Shown here one piece after another: positions 1-8,424 of a stretch of 64,000 bases of DNA; position 1 is the first letter of the stretch; each line of letters begins with the position of its first letter. The position numbers and the translations under genes were made by a program. This DNA comes from Marvinbryantia formatexigens DSM 14469 (lineage in GTDB: Bacteria; Bacillota; Clostridia; Lachnospirales; Lachnospiraceae), in NCBI RefSeq assembly GCF_025148285.1, contig NZ_CP102268.1:2149001-2213000 (forward strand), written 5' to 3'. Under the pieces are notes generated by a model, which did not search any database, was not told where the DNA came from, and worked only from the letters and a program-made list of their open reading frames with translations.

Positions 1-1
1 G

Positions 2-322
2 GCGGCGATGATCGACGGCTGCACGCCGTTTCAGACCTTCTGGAAGGTGACGTTCCCACTGCTGGGTCCCTGCACCGGCTCAATGGTAATTTTAAACGGG
101 CTGAACATCTGGAACGATTATCTGATGCCGTATCTGGTGCTGCCGAGCGGCAAGGCAAAGACCATCACGGTAGAAATCGCCGCCTTTGTAGGACAGTATA
201 CAGCCAGATGGGATATTGTATTTGCGGGCACGGTGATTTCGATTGTTCCGGCATTGTGTATTTTCTGTGCTTTCCAGAAATATTTTGTGAAAGGAATCAC
301 GGCGGGAGCGGCAAAAGGCTGA
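2..322 (+). CDS. Sugar ABC transporter permease, MalG-like (C-terminal part, truncated by window edge)
   Basis: Only the last 106 or so residues are present. The visible start of the fragment, A-A-M-I-D-G-C followed by F-x-x-F-W-K-V-T-F-P, is the cytoplasmic EAA loop of MalG-type permeases that docks on the ATPase. Two hydrophobic segments follow, and the end K-G-I-T-A-G-A-A-K-G is typical of this subfamily; the complete permease at 38736-39602 ends almost identically. It would move a sugar or oligosaccharide across the membrane. A two-component pair and a GH88 hydrolase follow on the same strand, which suggests an importer for a uronic-acid-containing oligosaccharide. Substrate is inferred from context only. 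Confidence 0.9.
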   Translation, partial: AAMIDGCTPFQTFWKVTFPLLGPCTGSMVILNGLNIWNDYLMPYLVLPSGKAKTITVEIAAFVGQYTARWDIVFAGTVISIVPALCIFCAFQKYFVKGITAGAAKG

Positions 323-400
323 AAAAGGCAGACAGAGGGTTTGCTTTTGCAGATACAGACATGTTAAGATAGGTATAAGAAAAATGCGGAGGGCAGAAAA

Positions 401-2242
401 GTGAAGAAATGTATCCGTAAGCTCAGTCTGTATCATAAATTTGCAATTACAATTATTCTGGTAGGTCTGTTTCCGATGCTGATACTGGCGACGGTGATTC
501 TGAACAGTATGATTTCTGATTACCGCCAGGCGCTGCAGGCACAGTACACGCAGGCGGCGGAGTATGTGGGCAATAGCCTGGAAGAGGTTCTGGACACTTA
601 TAATACGATATCGAAGATGCCGTACAATTACAACGCTTCCCAGGGCGAGTACGCCAGAAGGGATTATCTGACCTTCGATAATTTCCGGCAGATGTTGTAC
701 GGTGAAGGGTATGAACCGGAAACGATGGAGGAGAACCGGGCGTCGGAGATGCAGGAATTTCTGAAGTACCTGGACGGGGCAGATCAGTACATGCAGGGCG
801 CTCATTTTATCGCGCCGGATTTAAACGGGCAGAAGCTGGCGTTTCACTACAGCCGCTACAGCACCTTTTTTAAAGATGAAGAATTATTTGAGGAGAAAAT
901 GGAATTTGGGAATCTGGACAGAGAGAGCCGCAATCTGATTCTGATTCCCACGCACCAGACGGGGTACTTCAGCGGTCTGAAAAATCCGGTGTTTACGATA
1001 GCGCGGAATTATTTTGATCTGCGCGGCGAGGTCGGCAATACACCCTACGTCGGGACACTGTTTCTTGACGTTGACATAAGAAGAATTTCGCGGATTTTTG
1101 CGAGTGTGAAATTCAGTGGAAACGAAGATTTTTATGTGCTGGATGAAAACCGGAACTGTCTGTACAGCAGCGACAGCGCCTGTATCGGGCAGAAGCTGGA
1201 TATGGGTTTTGAAAATTCACAAAAACAGTTTGTGGTAAAATCCAGGGAGAATGAATACGGTCTGCAGGTAATCGCTGTGATGAATACTGCGGTTGCATTT
1301 TCCCAGATTTATAATGTACAGAAAATTATTTACCTGTTTCTGGGAGCGTCGGTTGCGGCGCTGCTGGCGGCATCGGTTTATTTCTCCGGGCGTCTGACGA
1401 AACCGATGCAGGCAATGATGCAGGAGATGGAAAAGATAGAAAAGGGAGATTTTAATATTCAGCTTCCGGTCAGTTCGGGAGACGAAATCGGTATTCTCTC
1501 GCAGCGCTTTAATCAGATGAGCGCCGCGCTGAAGAGGTACATCGACCAGGTGTATGTGGTGCAGATACGGCAGAAGGAGGCGGAGCTTACCGCGCTGAAA
1601 TCACAGATTTATCCACATTTTCTGTACAATACGCTGGAGATTATCCGCATGACGGCGCTGGAGGAGGGAAATCAGAATGTGCCGGAAATGATTGAGGCGC
1701 TGGCAGAGCAGATTCATTATCTGATTGGACCGGTGAAGGATATGGTTCCGCTGGAGAAAGAGCTGGATATCGTGAAAAAGTATGTTTATCTTCTGAACTG
1801 CCGCATTACCGGAAAAATCCAGCTCCGGACGCAGGAGGACGGCCTGGACGGGGTGATGGTTCCCAGGCTGATTCTGCAGCCGATCGTGGAAAATGCCTAT
1901 GTACACGGGATAAAGCCGCGCGGAAAGGGAAGCATCAGCGTGGAGGCGCATGCGGAGGACGGGAATCTTTGTATCAGCGTGATGGATACCGGCGTCGGAA
2001 TGGATGAAAAAGCGCTTGAAAAGCTGCATCAGCTCTTAAAGAGCGAAGAGCCGGGCATCAAAGATGAATATAACTGGCAGAGCATCGGCTTAAAAAATGT
2101 GCATGACAGAATATGCCTGCTGTATGGAGAAAAATATGGCGTAACAGTCACAAGTACGGTGGGAATCGGGACGATGGTCCGTGTAATGATGCCGCTGATT
2201 TGCAGGGAGGATACGAAAAATGAGAATGATATTGGCGGATGA
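401..2242 (+). CDS. Sensor histidine kinase, YesM/LytS type
   Basis: A 613-residue membrane kinase. The start is GTG with a GGAGG site just upstream. TM1 lies at about residues 14-34, followed by a large extracytoplasmic sensor region to about 305, TM2 at about 308-328, a HAMP linker to about 380, and a His_kinase domain with the motif P-H-F-L-Y-N, phospho-acceptor H406. The ATPase part has the N-box L-Q-P-I-V-E-N-A and the G1 box D-T-G-V-G-M. Its 3' end overlaps the response regulator by 23 bases, so the two are translationally coupled. Family members sense sugars or cell-wall glycans outside the cell; the ligand is unknown, but neighbours point to an oligosaccharide. Confidence 0.95.
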   Translation: MKKCIRKLSLYHKFAITIILVGLFPMLILATVILNSMISDYRQALQAQYTQAAEYVGNSLEEVLDTYNTISKMPYNYNASQGEYARRDYLTFDNFRQMLYGEGYEPETMEENRASEMQEFLKYLDGADQYMQGAHFIAPDLNGQKLAFHYSRYSTFFKDEELFEEKMEFGNLDRESRNLILIPTHQTGYFSGLKNPVFTIARNYFDLRGEVGNTPYVGTLFLDVDIRRISRIFASVKFSGNEDFYVLDENRNCLYSSDSACIGQKLDMGFENSQKQFVVKSRENEYGLQVIAVMNTAVAFSQIYNVQKIIYLFLGASVAALLAASVYFSGRLTKPMQAMMQEMEKIEKGDFNIQLPVSSGDEIGILSQRFNQMSAALKRYIDQVYVVQIRQKEAELTALKSQIYPHFLYNTLEIIRMTALEEGNQNVPEMIEALAEQIHYLIGPVKDMVPLEKELDIVKKYVYLLNCRITGKIQLRTQEDGLDGVMVPRLILQPIVENAYVHGIKPRGKGSISVEAHAEDGNLCISVMDTGVGMDEKALEKLHQLLKSEEPGIKDEYNWQSIGLKNVHDRICLLYGEKYGVTVTSTVGIGTMVRVMMPLICREDTKNENDIGG

Positions 2243-3662
2243 TGAACCGATGATTATCCGGGGTATCCAGAAATTGCTGGATTTCGGGCAGCTTGGCATT
2301 GAGATTGTGGGAGAATACACAGACGGAAAGAGCGCAATGAAGGGCATCCTGGAACAGAAACCGGATCTGGCGCTTCTCGATATCTCCATGCCGGAGATGA
2401 CCGGTGTGGAGATACTGAAAACCTGCCGTGATATGGGACTGGATACAAAGGTCATTTTTATCAGCGGCTTCCAGGAATTTGAATATGCGAGGGCGGCCGT
2501 GCAGTACGGAGCAGTGGAATATCTGCTGAAGCCGGTAATCCGGGAGGAGCTTCTGCGGGCGCTGGAAAAATGTATCCATACTGCGCGCGGACAGGAGGAA
2601 GCATATCTGCCGACGCAGCGCCGGAAAACGGAAACAGCCGCAAAGCCGGCGGAGGGCACGCCGGTTTATGTAAAAATATTCTGGCAGGGAGAGGAAAACG
2701 AGCAGACGCGGAGGCTGATAGAGTTTTCCCTTCAGAGCGCTCTGGGAGAGTATCTGTCGGAGCAGGGATTGGGGGAACTGGTTTATTTGAGAAAACAGGC
2801 GGTGCTGCGGCTGAATACGACGGACCGGGAGGAGTGCCGGAAGATTTTGAAAAATCTTGAAGCCCTGGCAATAGAGCGGTATCATCAGAGACTTGGCTTT
2901 GTGGCGGGAAATACGGAGAATGCGCAGGGGTATCTGTTTTTTGTGGAGCCGTCGGAGGATTCCATTTATTTTCTGCAGGAGGAGAGCGAGGAAGAATGGA
3001 AGCGGTTTATGCAGCTCCGCGAGCGTATGATTGATTCTGTGATTGCCCAGAACGAACCGATGCTGAAAAAACAATATGAGCAGTATACAGCGCTGCTGGC
3101 GCGGGTTGCCAGGGGAAAAAAGGAGGACGCCTATTTTTATCTCTGCACGCTGATTCGTATGCTGGAGGAGAAATTCCATAATCTGGGACTGCCCGGCAGA
3201 AATCCCGATATGCGGGGGCTGCTGGAAAAGGGCAGGGCGTGTGCAACTTATTGTGAAATGAAACAAGTTTATTATGAGATGGCGGCAGGGTATATCCATC
3301 AGCTTCAGAGCACGGTGGTCGGCGTGGAAAACCAGGATTTTCTGAAGGCGAAGGCTTATATTGAAAATCATTATGACGAGAACCTGACGCTGCAGGTGCT
3401 GGCGGATGTGGTACACATGAACCAGTATTATTTCAGCAGCTTTTTCAAGAAGAATGCCGGAGAAAATTTTAAGGAATATCTGAACCGGGTCCGCCTTCAG
3501 CACTCGATGGCGCTGCTTTTGAAAACGGATATGAAGGCATACGAAATTGCCGCGCGCGTGGGCTTTAAGGATGCAAGGAATTTTGCGGAAATTTTTCAGC
3601 GCTACTATCATGAAACGCCGAACGAATTCCGTAAAAGAAGACGGGATGCAGAGAAGTCATGA
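2220..3662 (+). CDS. Response regulator with AraC-type output, YesN type
   Basis: A 480-residue cytoplasmic regulator. Residues 1-120 form a CheY-like receiver with acidic residues D7, D8, E9, phospho-acceptor D54 and the conserved lysine in L-L-K-P. A long middle region of no recognised fold (about 130-370) precedes a C-terminal pair of AraC helix-turn-helix motifs, about residues 380-476, with the family signature region A-A-R-V-G-F-K-D. The GGAGG site lies inside the kinase gene. It should activate transcription of the flanking importer and the GH88 gene when phosphorylated by the upstream kinase; that target assignment is inference from order. Confidence 0.95.
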   Translation: MRMILADDEPMIIRGIQKLLDFGQLGIEIVGEYTDGKSAMKGILEQKPDLALLDISMPEMTGVEILKTCRDMGLDTKVIFISGFQEFEYARAAVQYGAVEYLLKPVIREELLRALEKCIHTARGQEEAYLPTQRRKTETAAKPAEGTPVYVKIFWQGEENEQTRRLIEFSLQSALGEYLSEQGLGELVYLRKQAVLRLNTTDREECRKILKNLEALAIERYHQRLGFVAGNTENAQGYLFFVEPSEDSIYFLQEESEEEWKRFMQLRERMIDSVIAQNEPMLKKQYEQYTALLARVARGKKEDAYFYLCTLIRMLEEKFHNLGLPGRNPDMRGLLEKGRACATYCEMKQVYYEMAAGYIHQLQSTVVGVENQDFLKAKAYIENHYDENLTLQVLADVVHMNQYYFSSFFKKNAGENFKEYLNRVRLQHSMALLLKTDMKAYEIAARVGFKDARNFAEIFQRYYHETPNEFRKRRRDAEKS

Positions 3663-3812
3663 ACGGCAAAGATTGAGGCTGCTGTAAACAGTAACATTAA
3701 ACATGCGGCTGAAGGTGTATTTGACGGGCGACGCACAGGAGAACCGGGGCGTAAAGCGAAGGCGCAGCCGCGCGGGCATAAATGTCACATATAGAAAGGA
3801 TGGAAATCTGGG

Positions 3813-4967
3813 ATGGAAGAGAAAAAATGGGCCGGGGAGACGGCGGCGCGGATTGTGGAAAAAATGCGCTGGGTGAGCGAGAAAAATAAAGAAAAGATAC
3901 CGTATACGACAGACGAAAACGGGGATTACGATGACCGTTCGGACAAAAGCAGAAGCTGGAATGCGGATGACGGGCTGAGCTGGTGGACAAACGGATTCTG
4001 GGGCGGCATGATGTGGCTGCTGTATCTGTATACAAAAGAGGAACGCTATGCAGAGATTGCGCGCGTTTCTGAGGATAAAATGACAGAGTGCTTTCAGACT
4101 TTTCTGGGATTGCACCATGATGTGGGCTTTATGTTTCAGCCGACGGCTGTCGCGGATTACCGGATTACCGGGCGCAGACAGGCAAAAACCACGGCGCTTC
4201 ATGCCGCCGCGCTTCTGGCGGGAAGATTTAATCCGGCGGGGAATTATATCCGGGCATGGAACGACATTTCCGGCAGCACGGATGACACCAGAGGCTGGGC
4301 GATTATCGACTGTATGTTTAATATTTCCCTGCTTTACTGGGCGTCGGAGGAGACGAAGGACCCGCGTTTCCGCCACATTGCCATGCTGCACGCCGATACG
4401 GTGCGGAAGAATTTTGTGCGGGAGGACGGCTCCGTCTGCCATATTGTGGAGTTTGATCCGGAAACCGGAGAAAGGGTAAAGAGCTATGGCGGGCAGGGCT
4501 ATGCGGAGGGCTCTGCGTGGACGAGAGGACAGGGCTGGGCGGTTTATGGTTTTATGATCAGCTACCGGCACACCGGAAAGAAGGAGTATCTGGAGATGGC
4601 AAAGAAGGTGGCGCAATACTGTATTGCGCACATTCCGGAGGATGGCATTATTCCTGTGGATTTCTGCCAGCCTGCAGAGCCGGCGTGGGAGGATTCCTGC
4701 GGCGCCTGCGTGATCGCGGGAGGACTTCTGTCTCTGGCGGAGCAGACAGAGGGCGAGGAAAAGCAGCGTTATCTGGAAAACGCCTGCAAAATCCTGAAGA
4801 CAATCGCGGCAGCGCGCGCAGACTGGGGAACGGACTGCGACGCGATCGTGCAGAACTGTTCGGCTTCCTATCATGATAAAAAGCATCACGTTACCATGAA
4901 CTACGCGGATTATTTCTTTATGGAAGCCGTGTTCCGGCTGGCGGGAATGGAATTTAAGATGTGGTGA
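3813..4967 (+). CDS. Glycoside hydrolase family 88, unsaturated glucuronyl hydrolase
   Basis: A 384-residue cytoplasmic enzyme with no signal peptide, close to the usual length of GH88. This family removes the 4,5-unsaturated uronic acid from oligosaccharides released by polysaccharide lyases, by hydrating the double bond. The two conserved acidic positions of the family are visible: D103 in H-H-D-V-G-F and D166 in I-I-D-C-M-F-N. The C-terminal S-A-W-T-R-G-Q-G-W-A and N-Y-A-D-Y-F-F-M-E-A blocks also fit. It follows the two-component pair by 150 bases and is probably in that regulon. The related family GH105 is a less likely alternative. Exact substrate (chondroitin, heparin, hyaluronan or xanthan type) cannot be told. 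Confidence 0.85.
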   Translation: MEEKKWAGETAARIVEKMRWVSEKNKEKIPYTTDENGDYDDRSDKSRSWNADDGLSWWTNGFWGGMMWLLYLYTKEERYAEIARVSEDKMTECFQTFLGLHHDVGFMFQPTAVADYRITGRRQAKTTALHAAALLAGRFNPAGNYIRAWNDISGSTDDTRGWAIIDCMFNISLLYWASEETKDPRFRHIAMLHADTVRKNFVREDGSVCHIVEFDPETGERVKSYGGQGYAEGSAWTRGQGWAVYGFMISYRHTGKKEYLEMAKKVAQYCIAHIPEDGIIPVDFCQPAEPAWEDSCGACVIAGGLLSLAEQTEGEEKQRYLENACKILKTIAAARADWGTDCDAIVQNCSASYHDKKHHVTMNYADYFFMEAVFRLAGMEFKMW

Positions 4968-4993
4968 AGCGGCTCTGTGCTCCCGCCCGCCCC

Positions 4994-5098
4994 TGCGCGG
5001 GCAGGGTGCGGATTCAGACCTGCTCACTCCTGCGTGGGCAGGGTGCGGACTCAGACCTGTTTATTCCTGCATGGGCAGGGTGCGGACTCAGACCTCCG
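4994..5098. repeat. Tandem repeat, about 37 bp, nearly 3 copies
   Basis: Copies begin at 4994, 5031 and 5068 and share the core GGGCAGGGTGCGGA followed by TCAGACCT. The third copy is cut short. It fills the gap between the convergent GH88 and ATP-grasp genes and runs over the stop codon of the ATP-grasp gene, so the last few codons of that protein are encoded by repeat sequence. Confidence 0.85.
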
Positions 5099-6293
5099 GA
5101 CCCTGACACCTTAAAATGTCGTTATAGAATTCATCCATTTCTTCACGGGACTGGAATACGGCAACATACATCTGGTTGCCCATCGCACCGGAGAGAACGT
5201 CGGGGATGCGCTCCATCATTTTGATATTTGCCCGGTATTTTTCGGCGATGTCAGCGTGACTGAGCGCAAAAGCCTTGCCGTCGCGTCTTCCGGCGAACGC
5301 GCAGTAGGAGGAGGTGCCGGCCGGCATGGTGGAGCGGTCGAAGGCAATCATGTCCGCCCAGATTTTGTATACGTCGGTGTTGTGGGCGAAATCAATCATA
5401 TCCGGGGTGACGCCGCCGCTCGGACGCATGTTGACCTCCAGAGCCACCAGGTCGCCCTTTTTGCCAAGCCCTTCCTGGTCCTTCAGAAGGCGGAAAAATT
5501 CAAAATGAACAAAGCGGCTTTTTACGCCGAAGCTTTTTACCGTGGCGCGTCCGGCTTTGCGCGTATCGTCCGGAAGGTGCTTCAGAATGTAGAAGATGGA
5601 ATTGTCATTTTTATTTACGATATCCATAATCGACATCGGCGTAATATTACCTGTCTCAAACATCGGCTGTCCCTTCGAATCAATGATTGCATCGTAGGAA
5701 TTCACCTCGCCATCCACAAATTCTTCCATAATATAAGAGGTATCGGGCCACTTTAGGGAAAAGAACTGTCCCATCTGGTCGCTGTTTTCGATTTTAAAGG
5801 TGTGGGAAGCACCGACGCCGTTGTCCGGTTTTGCGACGACCGGATAATTCACCTGTGACGCAAATTCCAGGCAGTTTGCCAGCGTATCTACCATATGATA
5901 GCGCGCGGTGGGGATGCCGGCGGCGGCATAGAAAGCCTTCATCTGTGACTTATACTTTATGTGAGGGATATCGGATACCTGGAATCCGCTGGTGATGTTA
6001 AAGTCGGTGCGCAGCCGTGCGTCGCGCTCCAGCCAGTATTCGTTGTTGGATTCCAGCCAGTCGATGCGTCCGTGCTTGTAAATGAAAAATGCAACGGCAC
6101 GGTATACCTCGTCATCATTTTCCAGATTGCTCACCTTGTAATATTCGTTGAGGCTGTTTTTCAAATCCGCTGTCAGCTCATCGTAGGGCTGGTCGCCGAT
6201 GCCGAGTACATTCAGCCCGTTTTTCTTCAGCTCCCGGCAGAACATCCAGTAGTTTGCCGGAAAATTTGGTGAAATAAAGATAAAATTTTTCAT
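5088..6293 (-). CDS. ATP-grasp domain protein, carboxylate-amine ligase type
   Basis: A 401-residue soluble protein. The N-terminal 110 residues look like the pre-ATP-grasp domain. Y-P-V-V-A-K-P-D at about residue 150 and a G-V-G-A-S-H loop suit the nucleotide-binding ATP-grasp subdomain, and E-V-N-M-R-P-S-G-G at about residue 290 supplies the metal-binding Glu/Asn. Such enzymes form an acyl-phosphate and join it to an amine or thiol. It is the last gene of a minus-strand operon behind two esterases. I recognise no known pathway: a peptide or amino-acid ligation product is an inference. The stop lies inside a tandem repeat. Confidence 0.8.
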   Translation of the reverse strand: MKNFIFISPNFPANYWMFCRELKKNGLNVLGIGDQPYDELTADLKNSLNEYYKVSNLENDDEVYRAVAFFIYKHGRIDWLESNNEYWLERDARLRTDFNITSGFQVSDIPHIKYKSQMKAFYAAAGIPTARYHMVDTLANCLEFASQVNYPVVAKPDNGVGASHTFKIENSDQMGQFFSLKWPDTSYIMEEFVDGEVNSYDAIIDSKGQPMFETGNITPMSIMDIVNKNDNSIFYILKHLPDDTRKAGRATVKSFGVKSRFVHFEFFRLLKDQEGLGKKGDLVALEVNMRPSGGVTPDMIDFAHNTDVYKIWADMIAFDRSTMPAGTSSYCAFAGRRDGKAFALSHADIAEKYRANIKMMERIPDVLSGAMGNQMYVAVFQSREEMDEFYNDILRCQGPEV

Positions 6294-6463
6294 AATGTGT
6301 ATCCTTCCTCTTATTGTTTCCTGTGCGGCGCCGACCTGTTATCTGCTCATCCACCCGGCGCCGACCTGTCCGGCGCGGCTCTGCCCTGCGTCGGCTGTGC
6401 AGAAGATGCGGCTTTGGCTCTGTTCTGCAGTAGTTGCTTTTCGCTCCTTCCGTTTCGCGGATG

Positions 6464-7243
6464 TTACATATTACTTTCTGCGGCACCGGGGCGTCCCAGC
6501 AGATGCGGGACAAAATATTCTACCTGGCGGTACCACCAGTACCAGTCGTGCGAGCAGTCGAAGCCCCAGTAATCCACCCAGGCGTTTATGCCCTTGCTTT
6601 TCAGGATGCCGTCCAGCTCGCGGGTGGAATCCGGCAGCTCCCAGGGACCCTGCCCGGCGCAGATAATGGCTTTCTTTTTGTTGTATAAGTCAATATAAGG
6701 ATGGTCCGCCGGCATATTCGCAAGATAGTGGACGGGCGAATTATTGTATACAAGCTCGTCCATATAGGAGCCGAAGCCGTATCCGGCAGTGTAGATGCCG
6801 CTTAATGCCAGCAGACCGTCAAACAGATCCGGGCGGCGGAAATAAAGATTTGCCGCATGGGCGGCGCCCAGACTGCAGCCAAAGACAATGACATCGGGAT
6901 AACCGGTCCAGCCGTTGCGCTCGTTTACCATATTGCGCATGAAGGGAACCATTTCGTCGGTGATATACGCTATCCACTGTTCGTGGCGGCAGATGCGCCA
7001 GCGTGGGTCGCCCTGGCTGTTGGACCAGGTCTCGGTGTCGATGGTATCGATGGAAAAGACCATCACCTGTCCGGCGTCTATCCACGGCGCCCAGACATCG
7101 GTCATGTGAAAGTTTTCAAAATCGAAAAAGCGTCCGTCCTGGCATGGAATGAAAAGAACGGGACGTCCGCCGTGACCGTATACCTTCCATTCCATATCAC
7201 GGTTTAATTTGTGACTGTACTGTCTGTAATACTGGATTTCCAT
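6464..7243 (-). CDS. Alpha/beta-hydrolase, esterase family (putative esterase, Fes/esterase D-like)
   Basis: A 259-residue protein without signal peptide. The nucleophile elbow G-C-S-L-G puts the catalytic serine at S124, and H232 in C-S-H-D-W is the likely catalytic histidine. The pattern H-D-W-x-W-W-Y near the C-terminus is typical of the putative-esterase family related to enterochelin esterase and antigen 85. It lies between a second esterase of the same superfamily and the ATP-grasp gene in one minus-strand operon, so it may act on the ligase product or on an acylated sugar. The substrate is unknown. A 21-bp segment just beyond its start codon is repeated at the end of the next gene. Confidence 0.8.
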   Translation of the reverse strand: MEIQYYRQYSHKLNRDMEWKVYGHGGRPVLFIPCQDGRFFDFENFHMTDVWAPWIDAGQVMVFSIDTIDTETWSNSQGDPRWRICRHEQWIAYITDEMVPFMRNMVNERNGWTGYPDVIVFGCSLGAAHAANLYFRRPDLFDGLLALSGIYTAGYGFGSYMDELVYNNSPVHYLANMPADHPYIDLYNKKKAIICAGQGPWELPDSTRELDGILKSKGINAWVDYWGFDCSHDWYWWYRQVEYFVPHLLGRPGAAESNM

Positions 7244-7244
7244 T

Positions 7245-7342
7245 TATTCCTGTCCTTCCCTGCTGCTGTTTTCCGGTCTGCACCGGTAGTGCTTTCTGGC
7301 TGGTATCAGCCTGTTCCGGCCTATTCCTGCCCTTCCCTGCTG
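7245..7342. repeat. Direct repeat pair, 21 bp
   Basis: TATTCCTG(T/C)CCTTCCCTGCTG occurs at 7245-7265 and 7322-7342, differing at one base. One copy covers the stop region of the upstream esterase gene (minus strand) and the other the gap just before the next gene's start, so the gap was probably made by duplication of the 3' end. Confidence 0.75.
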
Positions 7343-8109
7343 GTTTCGGGATATGTGATAGTGCTCATAAAGAATGGGATCTGTTTCTCCCAGCACGCCT
7401 CACAATGTGTACCGCCCGGAACGATACGGCTCACAAGCAGTATGGAACGTTCGAGCAGCCGCGCTACGATATTTTTAAAGTGACGGTCCATGCCGGGACG
7501 CATTTTCATTTCGTGCTCGCCGTAATCAATATAGACGATGGTATCCGGCAGAAGCTGCGCCTCGCGGATAAGCTTGTCAAGCTTTGCGGGAGCTACCCAG
7601 ATCGATGGCGAAAGCGCGGCAGCGCGCGAAAAGGTCTGGTTGTATTCCAGAACAGCGTAAAGACTCATCAGACCGCCCATCGAGCTTCCTGCGATATAGG
7701 TGTGGTCGCGGTCCGCCAGCGTGCGGAACCGGCGGTCGATGTCCTGCTTGAAGGTATGTATCATCCATTCCATCGTCTGGTCGCCGTACCCGGTGATTTT
7801 TCCATATGCCGGGTCGGAGAAATTATAGGGGGAATATTCCTTCAGCCGTCCGTGGTCGGGGCTGTGATTGCATTCTACAGCGGCGATGATCATCTGGGTG
7901 CCGGTGGATTCCATGTATTCCTTCATGCCCCAGCTTTTTCCGTAGGTGGCGTCGGAATCAAAAAAGACGTTGTGTCCGTCGAACATATAAAGAACCGGAT
8001 AGCGCGTGTCCTCATTGCCGTTGTAATAAGATTCCGGCAGGTAAATATAAGCGTTTCTCTCTTCATTTCCGGTAAGCACCGGAACAGTAACCTTCCATTT
8101 CTCTATCAT
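7321..8109 (-). CDS. Alpha/beta-hydrolase, putative esterase
   Basis: A 262-residue soluble esterase and first gene of the minus-strand operon. The motif G-S-S-M-G-G gives the nucleophile S143, and the C-terminal G-G-T-H-C-E holds the likely catalytic histidine. The N-terminal block Y-P-V-L-Y-M-F-D-G-H-N is a hallmark of the enterochelin esterase-like (COG2382/COG2819-type) proteins. Family members cleave ester bonds in siderophores or in acetylated or feruloylated sugars. It differs from its operon neighbour, so the pair looks like two specialised steps rather than a recent duplication. Substrate not known. Confidence 0.8.
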   Translation of the reverse strand: MIEKWKVTVPVLTGNEERNAYIYLPESYYNGNEDTRYPVLYMFDGHNVFFDSDATYGKSWGMKEYMESTGTQMIIAAVECNHSPDHGRLKEYSPYNFSDPAYGKITGYGDQTMEWMIHTFKQDIDRRFRTLADRDHTYIAGSSMGGLMSLYAVLEYNQTFSRAAALSPSIWVAPAKLDKLIREAQLLPDTIVYIDYGEHEMKMRPGMDRHFKNIVARLLERSILLVSRIVPGGTHCEACWEKQIPFFMSTITYPETSREGQE

Positions 8110-8424
8110 AAGTCTGCCTCCATATAAAAGCTAAAAGTGTCTTTCAGCAACGGGTCTGCTGAACTCTTTGCTGGCGGGTTACAAAATGTTTCCTTACTAT
8201 ATGAATATAGCACAATCGCGGAAAAACCGCAACCGCTTCGGACGCCGCGCAGTGCGGCGCGAAGCGATTTTTAATGGATTTTTGCATGTAACAGGGCAGT
8301 TTGGCTGAACTGTTATGGTGCGGCAAAAATATTTTTTAATAATTACAAATTTCTTCTTGTAAAATGGGAGAAGATTTGTTATAATATGTGATGTAATTTT
8401 TGAAAATGCGAATCTGGGAGATAA
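8110..8424. other. Intergenic region with divergent promoters and a GC-rich hairpin repeat
   Basis: There is no gene here. A nested hairpin lies at 8234-8266 (outer arms CGCTTCG/CGAAGCG, inner arms CGCCGC/GCGGCG). It is followed by TTTTTAATGGATTTTTGC and then GTAAC. A similar hairpin plus TTTTAAATGGATTTGC is found at 46301-46330, so this looks like a dispersed intergenic element. The dacF-type gene promoter lies at 8357-8385. Confidence 0.6.
8357..8385 (+). promoter_or_regulatory. Sigma-A promoter for the D,D-carboxypeptidase gene
   Basis: TTGTAA at 8357-8362, a 17-base spacer, then a perfect TATAAT at 8380-8385. The start codon follows 40 bases later with GGGAG as ribosome site. Confidence 0.8.

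Noticed and set aside
92-805. 237-codon minus-strand frame across the permease end and kinase start
   Set aside because: It runs antisense to two clear genes, has no family resemblance and no ribosome site; long antisense frames are common in this GC-balanced sequence.
2148-3611. 487-codon minus-strand frame antisense to the first response regulator
   Set aside because: Overlaps a well-supported regulator over its full length; the translation is basic and low in conserved motifs. A shadow frame.
3657-5027. 456-codon minus-strand frame antisense to the GH88 gene
   Set aside because: His/Arg-rich translation without domains; the plus-strand GH88 enzyme explains the sequence.
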